A model generated the notes under the pieces. It did not search any database and was not told the origin of the DNA. It saw only the letters and a program-made list of their open reading frames with translations. From NCBI RefSeq assembly GCF_007679965.1, contig NZ_VEHL01000002.1, positions 62,001 through 126,000 of the forward strand: 64,000 nucleotides of DNA, written 5' to 3'. The translations under genes were made by a program, and so were the position numbers. Origin of the DNA: Bordetella genomosp. 13. Lineage in GTDB: Bacteria; Pseudomonadota; Gammaproteobacteria; Burkholderiales; Burkholderiaceae_B. Below are positions 36,946 to 45,209 of the stretch, piece after piece (the first letter of the stretch is position 1; the number at the start of each line of letters is the position of its first letter).

Positions 36946-36975
36946 GGGCGGACCTTTTGGGGTTCGCCCTTTTTT
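36946..36975 (+). terminator. Rho-independent terminator after metK
   Basis: GGGCGGACC (36946–36954) pairs with GGTTCGCCC (36961–36969) with one G·U pair around a six-base loop, followed by six T and a second T-rich run. It lies 47 bases after the metK stop. Confidence 0.9.
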
Positions 36976-37102
36976 GATTTTTATTGCATGGGCGGGGTTG
37001 TCTACCTACCAGAATTGCTAGCTGTCATGTGTTGACGGCGATGGATATGCTTATGTGTTCTATATCACTAAGTGGCATAATGATCCGTCGATGCGACCCG
37101 TC

Positions 37103-37477
37103 ATGCGTATCTACAAAACCCGGCCATTCGCCAGATGGGCGCGCCAGGAAGGATTGAGGGATTCCGCGCTGGCTGCCGCGGCGGCTGAAATACAGGCTGG
37201 ATTGATCGACGCCGAATTGGGTGGGCACGTGGTGAAGAAGCGTGTGGCGCTACCGGGCCGTGGCAAGCGCAGCGGTGCGCGCACCTTATTGGCCTATCAG
37301 CGCGACGATCGTTTTTTCTTCCTTTATGGCTTCGCCAAGAATGAAAAGGACAACATCGACGAACGCGAGTTGCAGGCTTTGAAGCGGTTATCAGGAATCT
37401 TGTTGGGATGGGAGCCAGCACAATTGCGGCTTGCCGTCGCCGCAGGCAGATTGATCGAGGTGAACAACGATGGCTAG
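37103..37477 (+). CDS. RelE/HigB-type toxin of a type II toxin–antitoxin pair
   Basis: The 124-residue basic protein begins MRIYKTRPFARWARQEGL and contains GGHVVKKRVALPGRGKRSGARTL, then FFLYGFAKNEKDNI, the layout of COG4737-type toxins in the RelE/ParE superfamily, which cleave mRNA at the ribosome. The start at 37103 is preferred; ATG 37091 is 12 bases upstream in frame. Its end overlaps the antitoxin gene by eight bases. The toxin-first order is that of higBA-like modules. GC is lower than that of the flanking genes, which suggests a mobile origin. Confidence 0.82.
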   Translation: MRIYKTRPFARWARQEGLRDSALAAAAAEIQAGLIDAELGGHVVKKRVALPGRGKRSGARTLLAYQRDDRFFFLYGFAKNEKDNIDERELQALKRLSGILLGWEPAQLRLAVAAGRLIEVNNDG

Positions 37478-37775
37478 TCGACTGTTGAAGACGCTGCAGG
37501 AGACGGCACAGGATTTTGCGGACGTAGGCCTTATCGACGCACAGACCATGCGCGAATTCGATCCCGCCACCCTGCCTCCCGTTCCGTCCTACTCCGCAGC
37601 GGAAATCAAAGCATTGCGGTTGCGGCATCGAGCCAGCCAGGCCGTGTTCGCGGCCTATTTGAATACCAGTGCGTCGACTGTCCAGAAGTGGGAGCGCGGG
37701 GACAAGCATCCCAATGGCCCCTCGTTGAAGCTGCTCGACCTGGTCTGCCGCAAGGGCCTCGACGTCCTGCTTTGA
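37470..37775 (+). CDS. XRE-family HTH antitoxin partner
   Basis: The 101-residue protein has a helix-turn-helix near residues 48–75 (RHRASQAVFAAYLNTSASTV followed by QKWERGDKHP), as in HigA/XRE antitoxins, and an N-terminal segment that likely binds the toxin. The ATGGCTAG overlap with the toxin gene means coupled translation. It probably also represses its own operon; the AT-rich region at 37051–37081 with TTATG and CATAA half-sites is a possible operator. Confidence 0.85.
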   Translation: MASRLLKTLQETAQDFADVGLIDAQTMREFDPATLPPVPSYSAAEIKALRLRHRASQAVFAAYLNTSASTVQKWERGDKHPNGPSLKLLDLVCRKGLDVLL

Positions 37776-37785
37776 CGCCTGCCCC

Positions 37786-38706
37786 TCACCACGCCGCGCT
37801 GCCCGCCACGCGGCGCAGGTGGCCGGCCAGGCGCTGCGACAGGAAGTCCACGAAGGCGATGGTCTTGGCGGGCAGGTTCAGGCGCTCGGGGTACAGCGCG
37901 TAGATGTCGGCGGGCGGCGTGGCCCAATCGGGCAGCACTTCCTGCAACTGCCCGCCGCGCAGGTACGCGGCCGTTTCCCATTCCGAGCGCATCACGATGC
38001 CGTGGCCGTCCAGCGCCCATTGCAGGGCGCTCTGGCCGTCGTTGGCGCTGAGCGCGCCGCGCACCTTCACCGCTTCGCTGCGCTGGCCCGATTGCAGGTG
38101 CCAGGTGCCATAGGCCACGTTGTCCTCGCGCACCACGATGCAGCGGTGGCGTGCCAGGTCGCCCGGCGCGCGCGGCTCGCCGTGGGCGCGCACGTAGGCA
38201 GGCGAGGCGCACAGCAGGCGGCGGTTGGAGGCCAGCTTGCGCGCGGTGAGCCGCGCGTCGGGCATCTCGCCGAAGCGCACGCCGACGTCGTAGCGCTCGT
38301 CCAGCAAGTTGATGGGACGGTCCGTCAGCTGCATCTGCACCTCGACCTCGGGATACTGCCGCACGAAATCCGACACGGCCGGCACGACGTACGCGCGGCC
38401 GAAGCCGAACGTGGCGTTCAGCCGCAGCAGGCCCTTGGGTTGGGCGCGCGTGCTGGCCACGCTGCGCTCCAGCGCCTCGAGCTCGGCCAGGATGCGGCCG
38501 CCGCCGGCCAGGTAGATTTCGCCCTCGTGCGTGACGCTGGCGCGCCGCGTGGTGCGGTTCAAGAGCCGCACGCCCAGCCGCCGTTCCAGGTTGGCCAGCC
38601 GGGTGCTGACGGCGGGCGGCGTAACGCCCAGCTCGCGCGCAGTGGCGGAGAGGCTGCCGTGGCGCACCAGCAAGGAAAAGAACGCGAGATCGGAGAGACC
38701 GTCCAT
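37786..38706 (-). CDS. LysR-family transcriptional regulator
   Basis: The 306-residue protein has the N-terminal LysR winged helix (LSATARELGVTPPAVSTRLANLERRLGVRLLNRT — only the family pattern is meant) and a periplasmic-binding-like effector domain of the CrgA/DmlR group (YDVGVRFGEMPDARL). It is divergent from the Bug–LeuC–LeuD–hydrolase genes and a perfect inverted repeat lies in the shared promoter region, so it most likely controls them. The effector may be the hydro-lyase substrate. Confidence 0.92.
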   Translation of the reverse strand: MDGLSDLAFFSLLVRHGSLSATARELGVTPPAVSTRLANLERRLGVRLLNRTTRRASVTHEGEIYLAGGGRILAELEALERSVASTRAQPKGLLRLNATFGFGRAYVVPAVSDFVRQYPEVEVQMQLTDRPINLLDERYDVGVRFGEMPDARLTARKLASNRRLLCASPAYVRAHGEPRAPGDLARHRCIVVREDNVAYGTWHLQSGQRSEAVKVRGALSANDGQSALQWALDGHGIVMRSEWETAAYLRGGQLQEVLPDWATPPADIYALYPERLNLPAKTIAFVDFLSQRLAGHLRRVAGSAAW

Positions 38707-38741
38707 GCCCGGGATTCCTGTGCGCGGATTATTAAATTGGA

Positions 38742-38761
38742 TTGAATAAAGGTTTATTCAA
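38742..38761. promoter_or_regulatory. Perfect inverted repeat, LysR operator candidate
   Basis: TTGAATAAA–GG–TTTATTCAA is a perfect 20-base palindrome containing a T-N11-A-type core. It is located 36 bases from the LysR start and 93 bases from the Bug start, in an AT-rich spacer, as expected for a LysR recognition site. Confidence 0.75.
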
Positions 38762-38854
38762 GCATTAATTATAAGAATCCACTACGCCTATACACTGCCC
38801 TGGACCACCCAAGCCGCCGGAAGAACAGGCGGTCCATCGAAGAGGAGACAACGT

Positions 38855-39856
38855 ATGGCCCCCGCTTTCCTGCCGTCCCGTCGCATCCTGGCATCGACCG
38901 CCTGTGCGGTCTCCACCGCGGCCGCGTTGGCCGCCGCGCCCGCGCAAGCCGCCGAGGCCTTTCCGCAACGTCCCATCACGCTGGTCGCGCCGTTCGCGCC
39001 TGGCGGCAGCGTCGATATCGCCGCGCGCCTGATCGCGGATGCATGGGGCAAGGCGCTGGGGCAGTCCGTCGTGGTGGAAAACCGCGCCGGCGCCTCGGGC
39101 AACATCGGCATGGCCGCGGTGGCGCGGGCCAGGCCGGATGGCTACACGCTGGCCATCAACACCATGTCGCTGGCGATAAATCCCTCGCTGTTCAAGGACA
39201 TGCCGTTCGACACGCTGAAGGACCTGCGTTCGGTCGGCACGGTGGCCACCTCGCAGCACGTGCTGACGGTGACCAACAGCCTGCCCGTCTCCAACGTGGC
39301 GGAGTTGCTGGCCTATGTGCGGGCGCGGCCGGACAACGAACTGAGCTTCGGCTCGGCGGGCTCGGGCAGCACCTTCCACATGGCCGCCGAGCTGTTCAAG
39401 TCGGTATCGAAGACGCAGATCCTGCACGTGCCCTACAAGGGCGGCGGCCCCGCCATGGTGGACACCATCAGCGGGCAGGTGCAGATGAGCTTTCCGGTGC
39501 TGTCGGCCGCCAAGCCGCAGGTCGACGGCGGCAAGCTGAAGGCGCTGGGGGTGACCGGCAAGACGCGCTCGCCGCTGCTGCCCGAGGTGCCCACCATCGC
39601 CGAGTCCGGCCTGCCGGGCTACGAGTTCAACACCTGGTTCGTCGTCAGCGCCCCGGCCGGCACGCCTCAGGCGGTGGTGGACACGCTGAACGCCAAGCTG
39701 GCGCAGGCGCTGCGCACGTCCGAGATGACGCAGCGGCTGGGCAAGGAAGGTTTCGAGGCCTGGATCTCGACGCCGTCGCAGACCGACCAGATGGTGGCCG
39801 GCGAGCTGACGCGCTGGGCCGGCGTCATCAAGGACGCCGGCATCACGCCCAACTGA
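38855..39856 (+). CDS. Bug/TctC-family tripartite tricarboxylate-type solute-binding protein
   Basis: The 333-residue periplasmic protein has a signal peptide (cleavage near residue 32, AQAAEA) and Bug motifs FPQRPITLVAPFAPGGSVD, VENRAGASGNIG, DGYTL and PYKGGGPAMVD. Bug proteins capture carboxylic acids such as dicarboxylates or aromatic acids. No membrane subunits (TctA/B) are adjacent, which is usual for orphan Bug genes in Bordetella. As first gene of the LysR-controlled cluster, it may bind the substrate or an inducer of the hydro-lyase. Confidence 0.93.
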   Translation: MAPAFLPSRRILASTACAVSTAAALAAAPAQAAEAFPQRPITLVAPFAPGGSVDIAARLIADAWGKALGQSVVVENRAGASGNIGMAAVARARPDGYTLAINTMSLAINPSLFKDMPFDTLKDLRSVGTVATSQHVLTVTNSLPVSNVAELLAYVRARPDNELSFGSAGSGSTFHMAAELFKSVSKTQILHVPYKGGGPAMVDTISGQVQMSFPVLSAAKPQVDGGKLKALGVTGKTRSPLLPEVPTIAESGLPGYEFNTWFVVSAPAGTPQAVVDTLNAKLAQALRTSEMTQRLGKEGFEAWISTPSQTDQMVAGELTRWAGVIKDAGITPN

Positions 39857-39913
39857 TGGGCATCCGCCCGCCGCGCGGCACGGCCGCGCGCGGGCCGCAC
39901 GAAGGAATCGATC

Positions 39914-41335
39914 ATGCCCGCCATGACCCTGTACGACAAACTGGTGGCCAGCCACACCGTGGCCCGGCTGGATGCGGAGCACGTGCTGCTGTACGTGGAC
40001 CTGCACATCATGAACGAATACACCAGCCCCCAGGCCTTCAGCGGCCTGGCGGCGCGCGGCCGGCGCACGCTGCGGCCGGGCCAGCAGATGGCGGTGGTCG
40101 ATCACATCATCCCCACGCATCCCGTGCCGGCAGCCCTGCGCACCATCCAGGACGAGGCGTCTGCATTGCAGGCCACCAACCTGGCGCGCAATTGCCGCGA
40201 ACACGGCGTGGCGCTGTTCGACACCAACGATCCGCTGCAGGGCATCGAGCACGTGATCGCGCCGGAGCACGGCATGATCCGGCCTGGCATGGTGGTGCTG
40301 TGCGGTGACAGCCACACCACCACCTACGGCGCGCTGGGCGCGCTGGGATTCGGCATCGGCACGTCCGAGGTCGAGCACATCCTGGCCACGCAGACGCTGG
40401 TGTACCGCGTGGCGCGCAACCTGCGCATCCGCGTGGACGGCCGGCTGGGCGCGGGCGTCACGGCCAAGGATCTGGTGATCCACGTGGTGCATCGCATCGG
40501 CGCCCAGGGCGCGCGCGGCCACGCGGTGGAGTACAGCGGCACGGCCATCGACGCGCTGTCGGCCGAGGCGCGCATGACCCTGTGCAACATGACGGTGGAA
40601 GCCGGCGCGCGCGCCGCGCTGATCGCGCCGGATGCCACCACCGTGGACTACGTCTGTGCGCATGCCCCCGACCTGCGGGGCGCAGCCGGCGAGGATGCGC
40701 GCCGATACTGGCAGTCGCTGCATTCCGACGACGAGGCCCGTTTCGACGTCGAACACCGCATCGACGCCGCGGGCATCGCGCCTTACGTCACCTGGGGCAC
40801 CAGCCCCGACCAGGCCATGCCGGTGGACGGCAGCGTGCCCGATCCGCAGGCGGCGGCCGACGCGCTGGCGCGCATCGCCTTGCAGAAGGCGGTGGACTAC
40901 ATCGGGTTGGCTCCCGGCACGCCCATCGCCGGGGTGCCGGTGGACCGGGTGTTCATCGGCTCGTGCACCAATGGCCGCATCGAGGACCTGCGTGCCGTGG
41001 CCGACGTGGTGCGCGGCCGCAAGGTGGCGGACGGCGTGCGCGCGATGGTGGTGCCCGGCTCGGGCGCGGTGCGCAGGCAGGCCGAGGAAGAGGGCATCGC
41101 CGCGCTGCTGGTCGAGGCCGGCTTCGAGTGGCGCCAGCCGGGCTGTTCGATGTGCCTGGCGATGAACGACGACGTGCTGCGCCCCGGCGAGCGTTGCGCA
41201 TCGACCACCAACCGCAATTTCGAGGGACGGCAGGGGCGGGGCGGACGCACCCACCTGATGAGCCCGGCCATGGCGGCGGCGGCCGCGCTGACGGGCCGCA
41301 TCGTCGACGTGCGCGAGTTGCGGACGGACGCGTAG
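39914..41335 (+). CDS. Aconitase-family hydro-lyase, large subunit (LeuC-like)
   Basis: The 473-residue protein resembles the isopropylmalate isomerase large subunit. It carries the [4Fe-4S] ligands in FIGSCTNGRIEDL and the late GCSMCLAMNDD pair, plus VVCGDSHTTTYGALGALGFG-like substrate residues (LCGDSHTTTYGALG). It pairs with the small subunit gene 73 bases downstream. Lack of leuB, presence of a LysR regulator, a Bug protein and a hydrolase, and the accessory location suggest a catabolic hydro-lyase (for instance for a substituted malate) instead of leucine synthesis. Family members are hard to tell apart by sequence. Confidence 0.85.
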   Translation: MPAMTLYDKLVASHTVARLDAEHVLLYVDLHIMNEYTSPQAFSGLAARGRRTLRPGQQMAVVDHIIPTHPVPAALRTIQDEASALQATNLARNCREHGVALFDTNDPLQGIEHVIAPEHGMIRPGMVVLCGDSHTTTYGALGALGFGIGTSEVEHILATQTLVYRVARNLRIRVDGRLGAGVTAKDLVIHVVHRIGAQGARGHAVEYSGTAIDALSAEARMTLCNMTVEAGARAALIAPDATTVDYVCAHAPDLRGAAGEDARRYWQSLHSDDEARFDVEHRIDAAGIAPYVTWGTSPDQAMPVDGSVPDPQAAADALARIALQKAVDYIGLAPGTPIAGVPVDRVFIGSCTNGRIEDLRAVADVVRGRKVADGVRAMVVPGSGAVRRQAEEEGIAALLVEAGFEWRQPGCSMCLAMNDDVLRPGERCASTTNRNFEGRQGRGGRTHLMSPAMAAAAALTGRIVDVRELRTDA

Positions 41336-41408
41336 TCGATCCGGGCCCCGCCGGCGCGACGCATCGCGGCATGCACGACCCTACACTGAACACCATCGAG
41401 GCATATCC

Positions 41409-42065
41409 ATGAACAACCCTGCCCGCATCGAGGCCGTGGCCGCGCCGCTGCCCTACAGCAATCTTGATACCGACCAGATCATGCCCAAGCAGTTCCTGCG
41501 CATCATCGACAAGGCCGGGCTGGACCGCGGCCTGCTGTACGACCTGCGATTCGACGAGACCGGCGCGCCGCGCGCCGACTTCGTGCTGAACCAGCCCGCG
41601 TGGCGCGACGCCGGCATCCTGGTGACCGGTCCGAACTTCGGCTGCGGCTCCAGCCGCGAGCATGCCGTGTGGGGCTTGCAGCAGTCCGGCATCCGCGCCA
41701 TCATCGCGGCGAGCTACGGCGAGATCTTCTACTTCAATGCCTTGAACAACGGCCTCTTGCTGATCACGCTGGAGCCGGCGGAAGTGGATGCCCTGCTGGA
41801 GCAGGTCGGCGACCCCGCGCGCAACCGCATCGCCATCGACGTGGCGGCCGGCCAGGTGCACGGCGCCGACGGCTGGCAAGCGGGTTTCACGCTGGCCGAA
41901 CGCCACCGCCGCATGTTCGCCGAAGGCCAGGACATGGTGGGCGCCACGTTGGCGCAGCTGGCCGACATCGAGGCTTTCGAGACCGCGCATTGGCGGCGCC
42001 ACCCCTGGATGAAGGACGTGGCCGCGCAGGTGCGCCATCGTTTGGATCAACAGATTTTTGCATGA
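41409..42065 (+). CDS. Aconitase-family hydro-lyase, small subunit (LeuD-like)
   Basis: The 218-residue swivel-domain subunit has LPYSNLDTDQIMPKQFL at the start, GPNFGCGSSREHAVWGL (near residue 80) and AIIAASYGEIFYFNALNNG. It forms the active site together with the large subunit. The C-terminus is of full length and ends directly at the first unit of a 59-bp tandem repeat. The same pathway caution applies as for the large subunit. Confidence 0.87.
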   Translation: MNNPARIEAVAAPLPYSNLDTDQIMPKQFLRIIDKAGLDRGLLYDLRFDETGAPRADFVLNQPAWRDAGILVTGPNFGCGSSREHAVWGLQQSGIRAIIAASYGEIFYFNALNNGLLLITLEPAEVDALLEQVGDPARNRIAIDVAAGQVHGADGWQAGFTLAERHRRMFAEGQDMVGATLAQLADIEAFETAHWRRHPWMKDVAAQVRHRLDQQIFA

Positions 42066-42220
42066 GCCCGCCGGGCCGCCCCAAGGGCGAATACCGCAGT
42101 GCGGAGCACGGAGGTGCAGTATCAGCCCGCCGGGCCGCCCCAAGGGCGAATACCGCAGTGCGGAGCACGAAGGTGCAGTATCACCCGCCGGACCGATTAC
42201 CGCAGTGCGAAGCACGAAGG
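42065..42220 (+). repeat. 59-bp tandem repeat, two full and one shortened unit
   Basis: Units start at 42065, 42124 and about 42183. The first two differ at one base in 59 (a G/A change in GCACGGAGG versus GCACGAAGG). The third lacks the central 14 or so bases, including GCCCCAAGGG. All include CCGCAGTGCG and GCACG-AAGG. The last unit ends in GAAGGA, seven bases before the hydrolase start, so the repeat supplies that gene's ribosome binding site. Confidence 0.92.
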
Positions 42221-42227
42221 AACACCA

Positions 42228-43124
42228 ATGACCTCGCTTTTCGATCTGCCCCTGCAACGCCTGCGCGCCAACGGCATCGAGCTGGCCGCGCGCATCGGGG
42301 GCGAAGGCCCGCCGATGCTGCTGCTGCACGGCCATCCGCAGACGCACGTCATCTGGCATCGCATGTGGCCGACGCTGACGCGGCACCGTACCTGCGTCGC
42401 CGTGGACCTGCGCGGCTACGGCGACAGCGCCAAGCCGGCGGCCTCGGCGGACCACGCCGCGCATTCCAAGCGGGAGATGGCGCGCGACGTGGCCGAGCTG
42501 ATGCGCGGTCTGGGCCACGAGCGCTACGACGTGCTGGCGCATGACCGCGGCGCGCGCGTGGCGCATCGCCTGGCGCTGGACCACGCGGACAGCGTCGATC
42601 GCATGATGCTGCTGGACATCGCGCCCACGCTGGACATGTACGAAGGCACCACGCGGGCCTTCGCGCAGGCGTACTACCACTGGTTCTGGCTGATCCAGCC
42701 CGCGCCGCTGCCCGAGACCATGATCGAGCGCGACGGCGAATTCTACGTGCGGTCCATCATGGGCGGCCGGCCCGGCGGCCTGGCGCACTTCACGGACCAG
42801 GCGCTGGCCGAGTACACGCGTTGCGCGCAACTGCCCGGCTGGGCCACCGGCATCTGCGAAGACTATCGCGCGTCGGCCACCATCGACCTGGAGCACGATC
42901 GCGCGGGGCGGCAGGCCGGCGAACGCATCCGCGCGCCGCTGCGCGTGCTGTGGGGCGAGCGCGGCGCGGTGGGCAGGAATTTCGACGTGGTTGGCCTGTG
43001 GGCGGCCGTGGCCGATACGGTGTCCGGCCGGGCGCTGCCCTCGGCCCATTACCTGCCCGAGGAAGTGCCCGACGCGGTGCTGGCCGAGGCGGGCGAATTC
43101 TTCGGATGGCCCGCCTCGTCGTGA
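42228..43124 (+). CDS. Alpha/beta hydrolase, haloacetate-dehalogenase/epoxide-hydrolase-like
   Basis: The 298-residue protein has LLLHGHPQTHVIWHRM (oxyanion loop), DLRGYGDSAKP and the nucleophile elbow in VLAHDRGARVAHRLALDH, where aspartate takes the nucleophile place (H-D-R-G). A DRR-like arginine pair and the C-terminal SAHYLPEE histidine complete the site. The aspartate nucleophile is typical of fluoroacetate dehalogenases and epoxide hydrolases, so an ester substrate is less likely. It sits after the hydro-lyase genes and uses a ribosome binding site from the tandem repeat. Confidence 0.85.
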   Translation: MTSLFDLPLQRLRANGIELAARIGGEGPPMLLLHGHPQTHVIWHRMWPTLTRHRTCVAVDLRGYGDSAKPAASADHAAHSKREMARDVAELMRGLGHERYDVLAHDRGARVAHRLALDHADSVDRMMLLDIAPTLDMYEGTTRAFAQAYYHWFWLIQPAPLPETMIERDGEFYVRSIMGGRPGGLAHFTDQALAEYTRCAQLPGWATGICEDYRASATIDLEHDRAGRQAGERIRAPLRVLWGERGAVGRNFDVVGLWAAVADTVSGRALPSAHYLPEEVPDAVLAEAGEFFGWPASS

Positions 43125-43160
43125 TCACCCCGGCCGGCCGGCGCAATACCCGTCGCGCGG

Positions 43161-44171
43161 CTACTGCAGCGACACCCCCGCGTCCTTCACCACCGTGCCC
43201 CACCGCTGCGTCTGATCGCGCATCCATTGGGCCAGTTCCGCCGGCGTCCGGCTGACGGGTTCCGAGCCCAGGTCGGACAGCTGTTTCCTGAGTTCGGGAC
43301 GGCTCAGCACCGCGTTGACGTCGCGGTTGATCTGCGCCACGACGTCGGGCGGCGTGCCGCCGGTGGTCATCAACCCTTGCCACGAGCCGGATTCGAAGCC
43401 TGCCGTGGTCTCGCCCACCGTGGGCGTATCCGGGATCAGCCCGAAGCGCTGGGCGCTGCCCACGGCCAGCAGTTTGATCTTGCCCGCCTTCACCAGCGGA
43501 TAGGTGGCCAGGAAGCTGTTCATGGTGGCGTCGATCTGGCCGCCCGTCAGGTCGGACAGCACCTGCGCGCCGCCCTTGTAGCCGATGTAGTTCCAGCTGT
43601 AGCCCATGCGGCGCGCCAGGTCGATGCCGGCCAGGTGCGTGATGGCGCCGGTGGTCTCGCCGTAGTTCAGTTTGTTCGGATGGGCCTTGGCATAGGCGGC
43701 CAGCTCTTTCACGTTGGACACCGGCAGGTCATTGCGCACCACCAGGATGTGCGGCGAGTAGGCCACGAAGGACACGGGCGACAGGTCCTTCTCGGGGTCG
43801 TAGCCCAGCTTGGGATACAGCGCGGGCGAGATCGCCAGGCTGCTCAGGTCCATCAGCAGCAGGGTGTGGCCGTCGGCCTCCGAACGCGCCACCAGGGTGG
43901 CGCCGATGTTGCCATTGGCGCCGGGCTTGTTCTCGACCACCACGGGCTGGCCCCACAGCGTGCCGAGCTCCTTGCCCAGCAGGCGCGCCAGCACGTCGGA
44001 GGCGCCGCCGGCCGGATTGGGCACGATCAGGCGCACGGGCTTGTCGGGCCAGCCGGCCGCGGCCGCCAGCGAGGGAACGGCGCCGCACAGCAGCGCCAGC
44101 GTGGTCGCGGCCAGTGCGCGCAAGGCGGCACGCCGCATGGCGCGCGGGGCGCCAGCAGGAAGGGTACGCAT
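43161..44171 (-). CDS. Bug/TctC-family solute-binding protein
   Basis: The 336-residue periplasmic protein has an Arg/Ala-rich signal peptide ending near AAAAGWPD and the Bug motifs DKPVRLIVPNPAGGASD, VVENKPGANGNIG, DGHTLLL and YKGGAQVLSDL. ATG 44171 has GGAGAC eight bases upstream; an ATG at 44228 would give an atypical N-terminus. It is the last gene of the minus-strand cluster with the dehydrogenase and the dehydratase and likely binds their sugar acid or a related carboxylate. Confidence 0.92.
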   Translation of the reverse strand: MRTLPAGAPRAMRRAALRALAATTLALLCGAVPSLAAAAGWPDKPVRLIVPNPAGGASDVLARLLGKELGTLWGQPVVVENKPGANGNIGATLVARSEADGHTLLLMDLSSLAISPALYPKLGYDPEKDLSPVSFVAYSPHILVVRNDLPVSNVKELAAYAKAHPNKLNYGETTGAITHLAGIDLARRMGYSWNYIGYKGGAQVLSDLTGGQIDATMNSFLATYPLVKAGKIKLLAVGSAQRFGLIPDTPTVGETTAGFESGSWQGLMTTGGTPPDVVAQINRDVNAVLSRPELRKQLSDLGSEPVSRTPAELAQWMRDQTQRWGTVVKDAGVSLQ

Positions 44172-44237
44172 CGGTGTTGTCTCCAGGATTGTTCGAATGT
44201 TCGTCGCCCGTGCTGCCGGGCTGCGCACCGCGTGTCG

Positions 44238-45194
44238 TCAGTGACCCGCGCGCACGACGTTCTCCAGGGGTTCGCCGGACTGCAATCGGCGGATGTTTTC
44301 AGCCATGAAGCGATAGCGGCGGTCCAGCAGGCCCGGCGTCATGGCGGAAATGTGGGGCGTGCCGCGTACGTTCGGCAGGCTGTGCAGGGGCAGGCTCGCC
44401 GGCGCGGTGGGGGCGCCGCCGGGGGCGGGGTATCGGTACCAGACGTCCAGCGCGGCGCGGCCCAGCCGCCGCTCGCGCAAGGCGTCGTACAAGGCCTGTT
44501 CGTCGACCACCTCGGCGCGCGCGACGTTGACCAGCAGCGCGTCCGGCGGCATCCGGGCCAGCGCCTCGTGGCCGATCAGGCCGCGCGTGGCGTCGTTCAA
44601 CGGGCAGCACAGCACCAGCACGTCGGCCGAGGGCAGCACGTCGTGCAGCGCCGCGACCGGGCGGTGCCGCACGCCGTGGGCCGGGTCGCCCTGGCCGCCG
44701 CGGGTCAGCGCCACCACGTTCATGTCCAGTGCGCGCGCGCGGCGCGCCACTTCCTGGCCGATGTGGCCGTAGCCGACGATGACCACGGTGCGGCCGGCGG
44801 CCTCGCCGTGCATCGCCCGCCTCGCATAGGCGCGCGGCCAGGCGTCCTCGTCCAGCACGGCGGGGTACGCCCACGGCGTCAGCGCGTGTTCCAGGATGGC
44901 GTGGATGACGAACTCGGCGATGGGCACTTCGTGGCCGTGCACGTTGCACACCCAGCTGGAGGAGGGCAGGTCCGCCACCGCAACCTGATCGACGCCAGCG
45001 CCGGGCACCTGCACCAGGCGGCCGCGGATGCGCCGCGCGTCGCGCGGCGCGATGCTGTTGGCGATGACGACGTCCGCGCCGATGTCGCCCGTGGCGGCGA
45101 AGGCCGCGCGGCCCTCGACCTGATAGTCATTGCCCAGCAGCTGCTGCAGCCGCGGGGCGTGTCCTGCATGCAGGCCGACGATTTCGATGCGCAT
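44238..45194 (-). CDS. D-isomer-specific 2-hydroxyacid dehydrogenase
   Basis: The 318-residue NAD(P)-dependent enzyme shows the family dinucleotide fold VVIVGYGHIGQEVARRA, a VNVARAEVVDEQALYDAL segment with the catalytic Arg region, the Glu in LDVWYRYP context and the PHISAMTPG catalytic His. It likely reduces a 2-oxo acid, such as tartronate semialdehyde, hydroxypyruvate or a keto-sugar acid. It lies 15 bases after the dehydratase gene, so the two are co-transcribed. Confidence 0.9.
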   Translation of the reverse strand: MRIEIVGLHAGHAPRLQQLLGNDYQVEGRAAFAATGDIGADVVIANSIAPRDARRIRGRLVQVPGAGVDQVAVADLPSSSWVCNVHGHEVPIAEFVIHAILEHALTPWAYPAVLDEDAWPRAYARRAMHGEAAGRTVVIVGYGHIGQEVARRARALDMNVVALTRGGQGDPAHGVRHRPVAALHDVLPSADVLVLCCPLNDATRGLIGHEALARMPPDALLVNVARAEVVDEQALYDALRERRLGRAALDVWYRYPAPGGAPTAPASLPLHSLPNVRGTPHISAMTPGLLDRRYRFMAENIRRLQSGEPLENVVRAGH

Positions 45195-45209
45195 GTGCGT
45201 TCTCCGGGA

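Noticed and set aside
37055..37102. Upstream GTG start for the toxin gene
   Set aside because: The extra residues are atypical and overlap the AT-rich probable promoter/operator.
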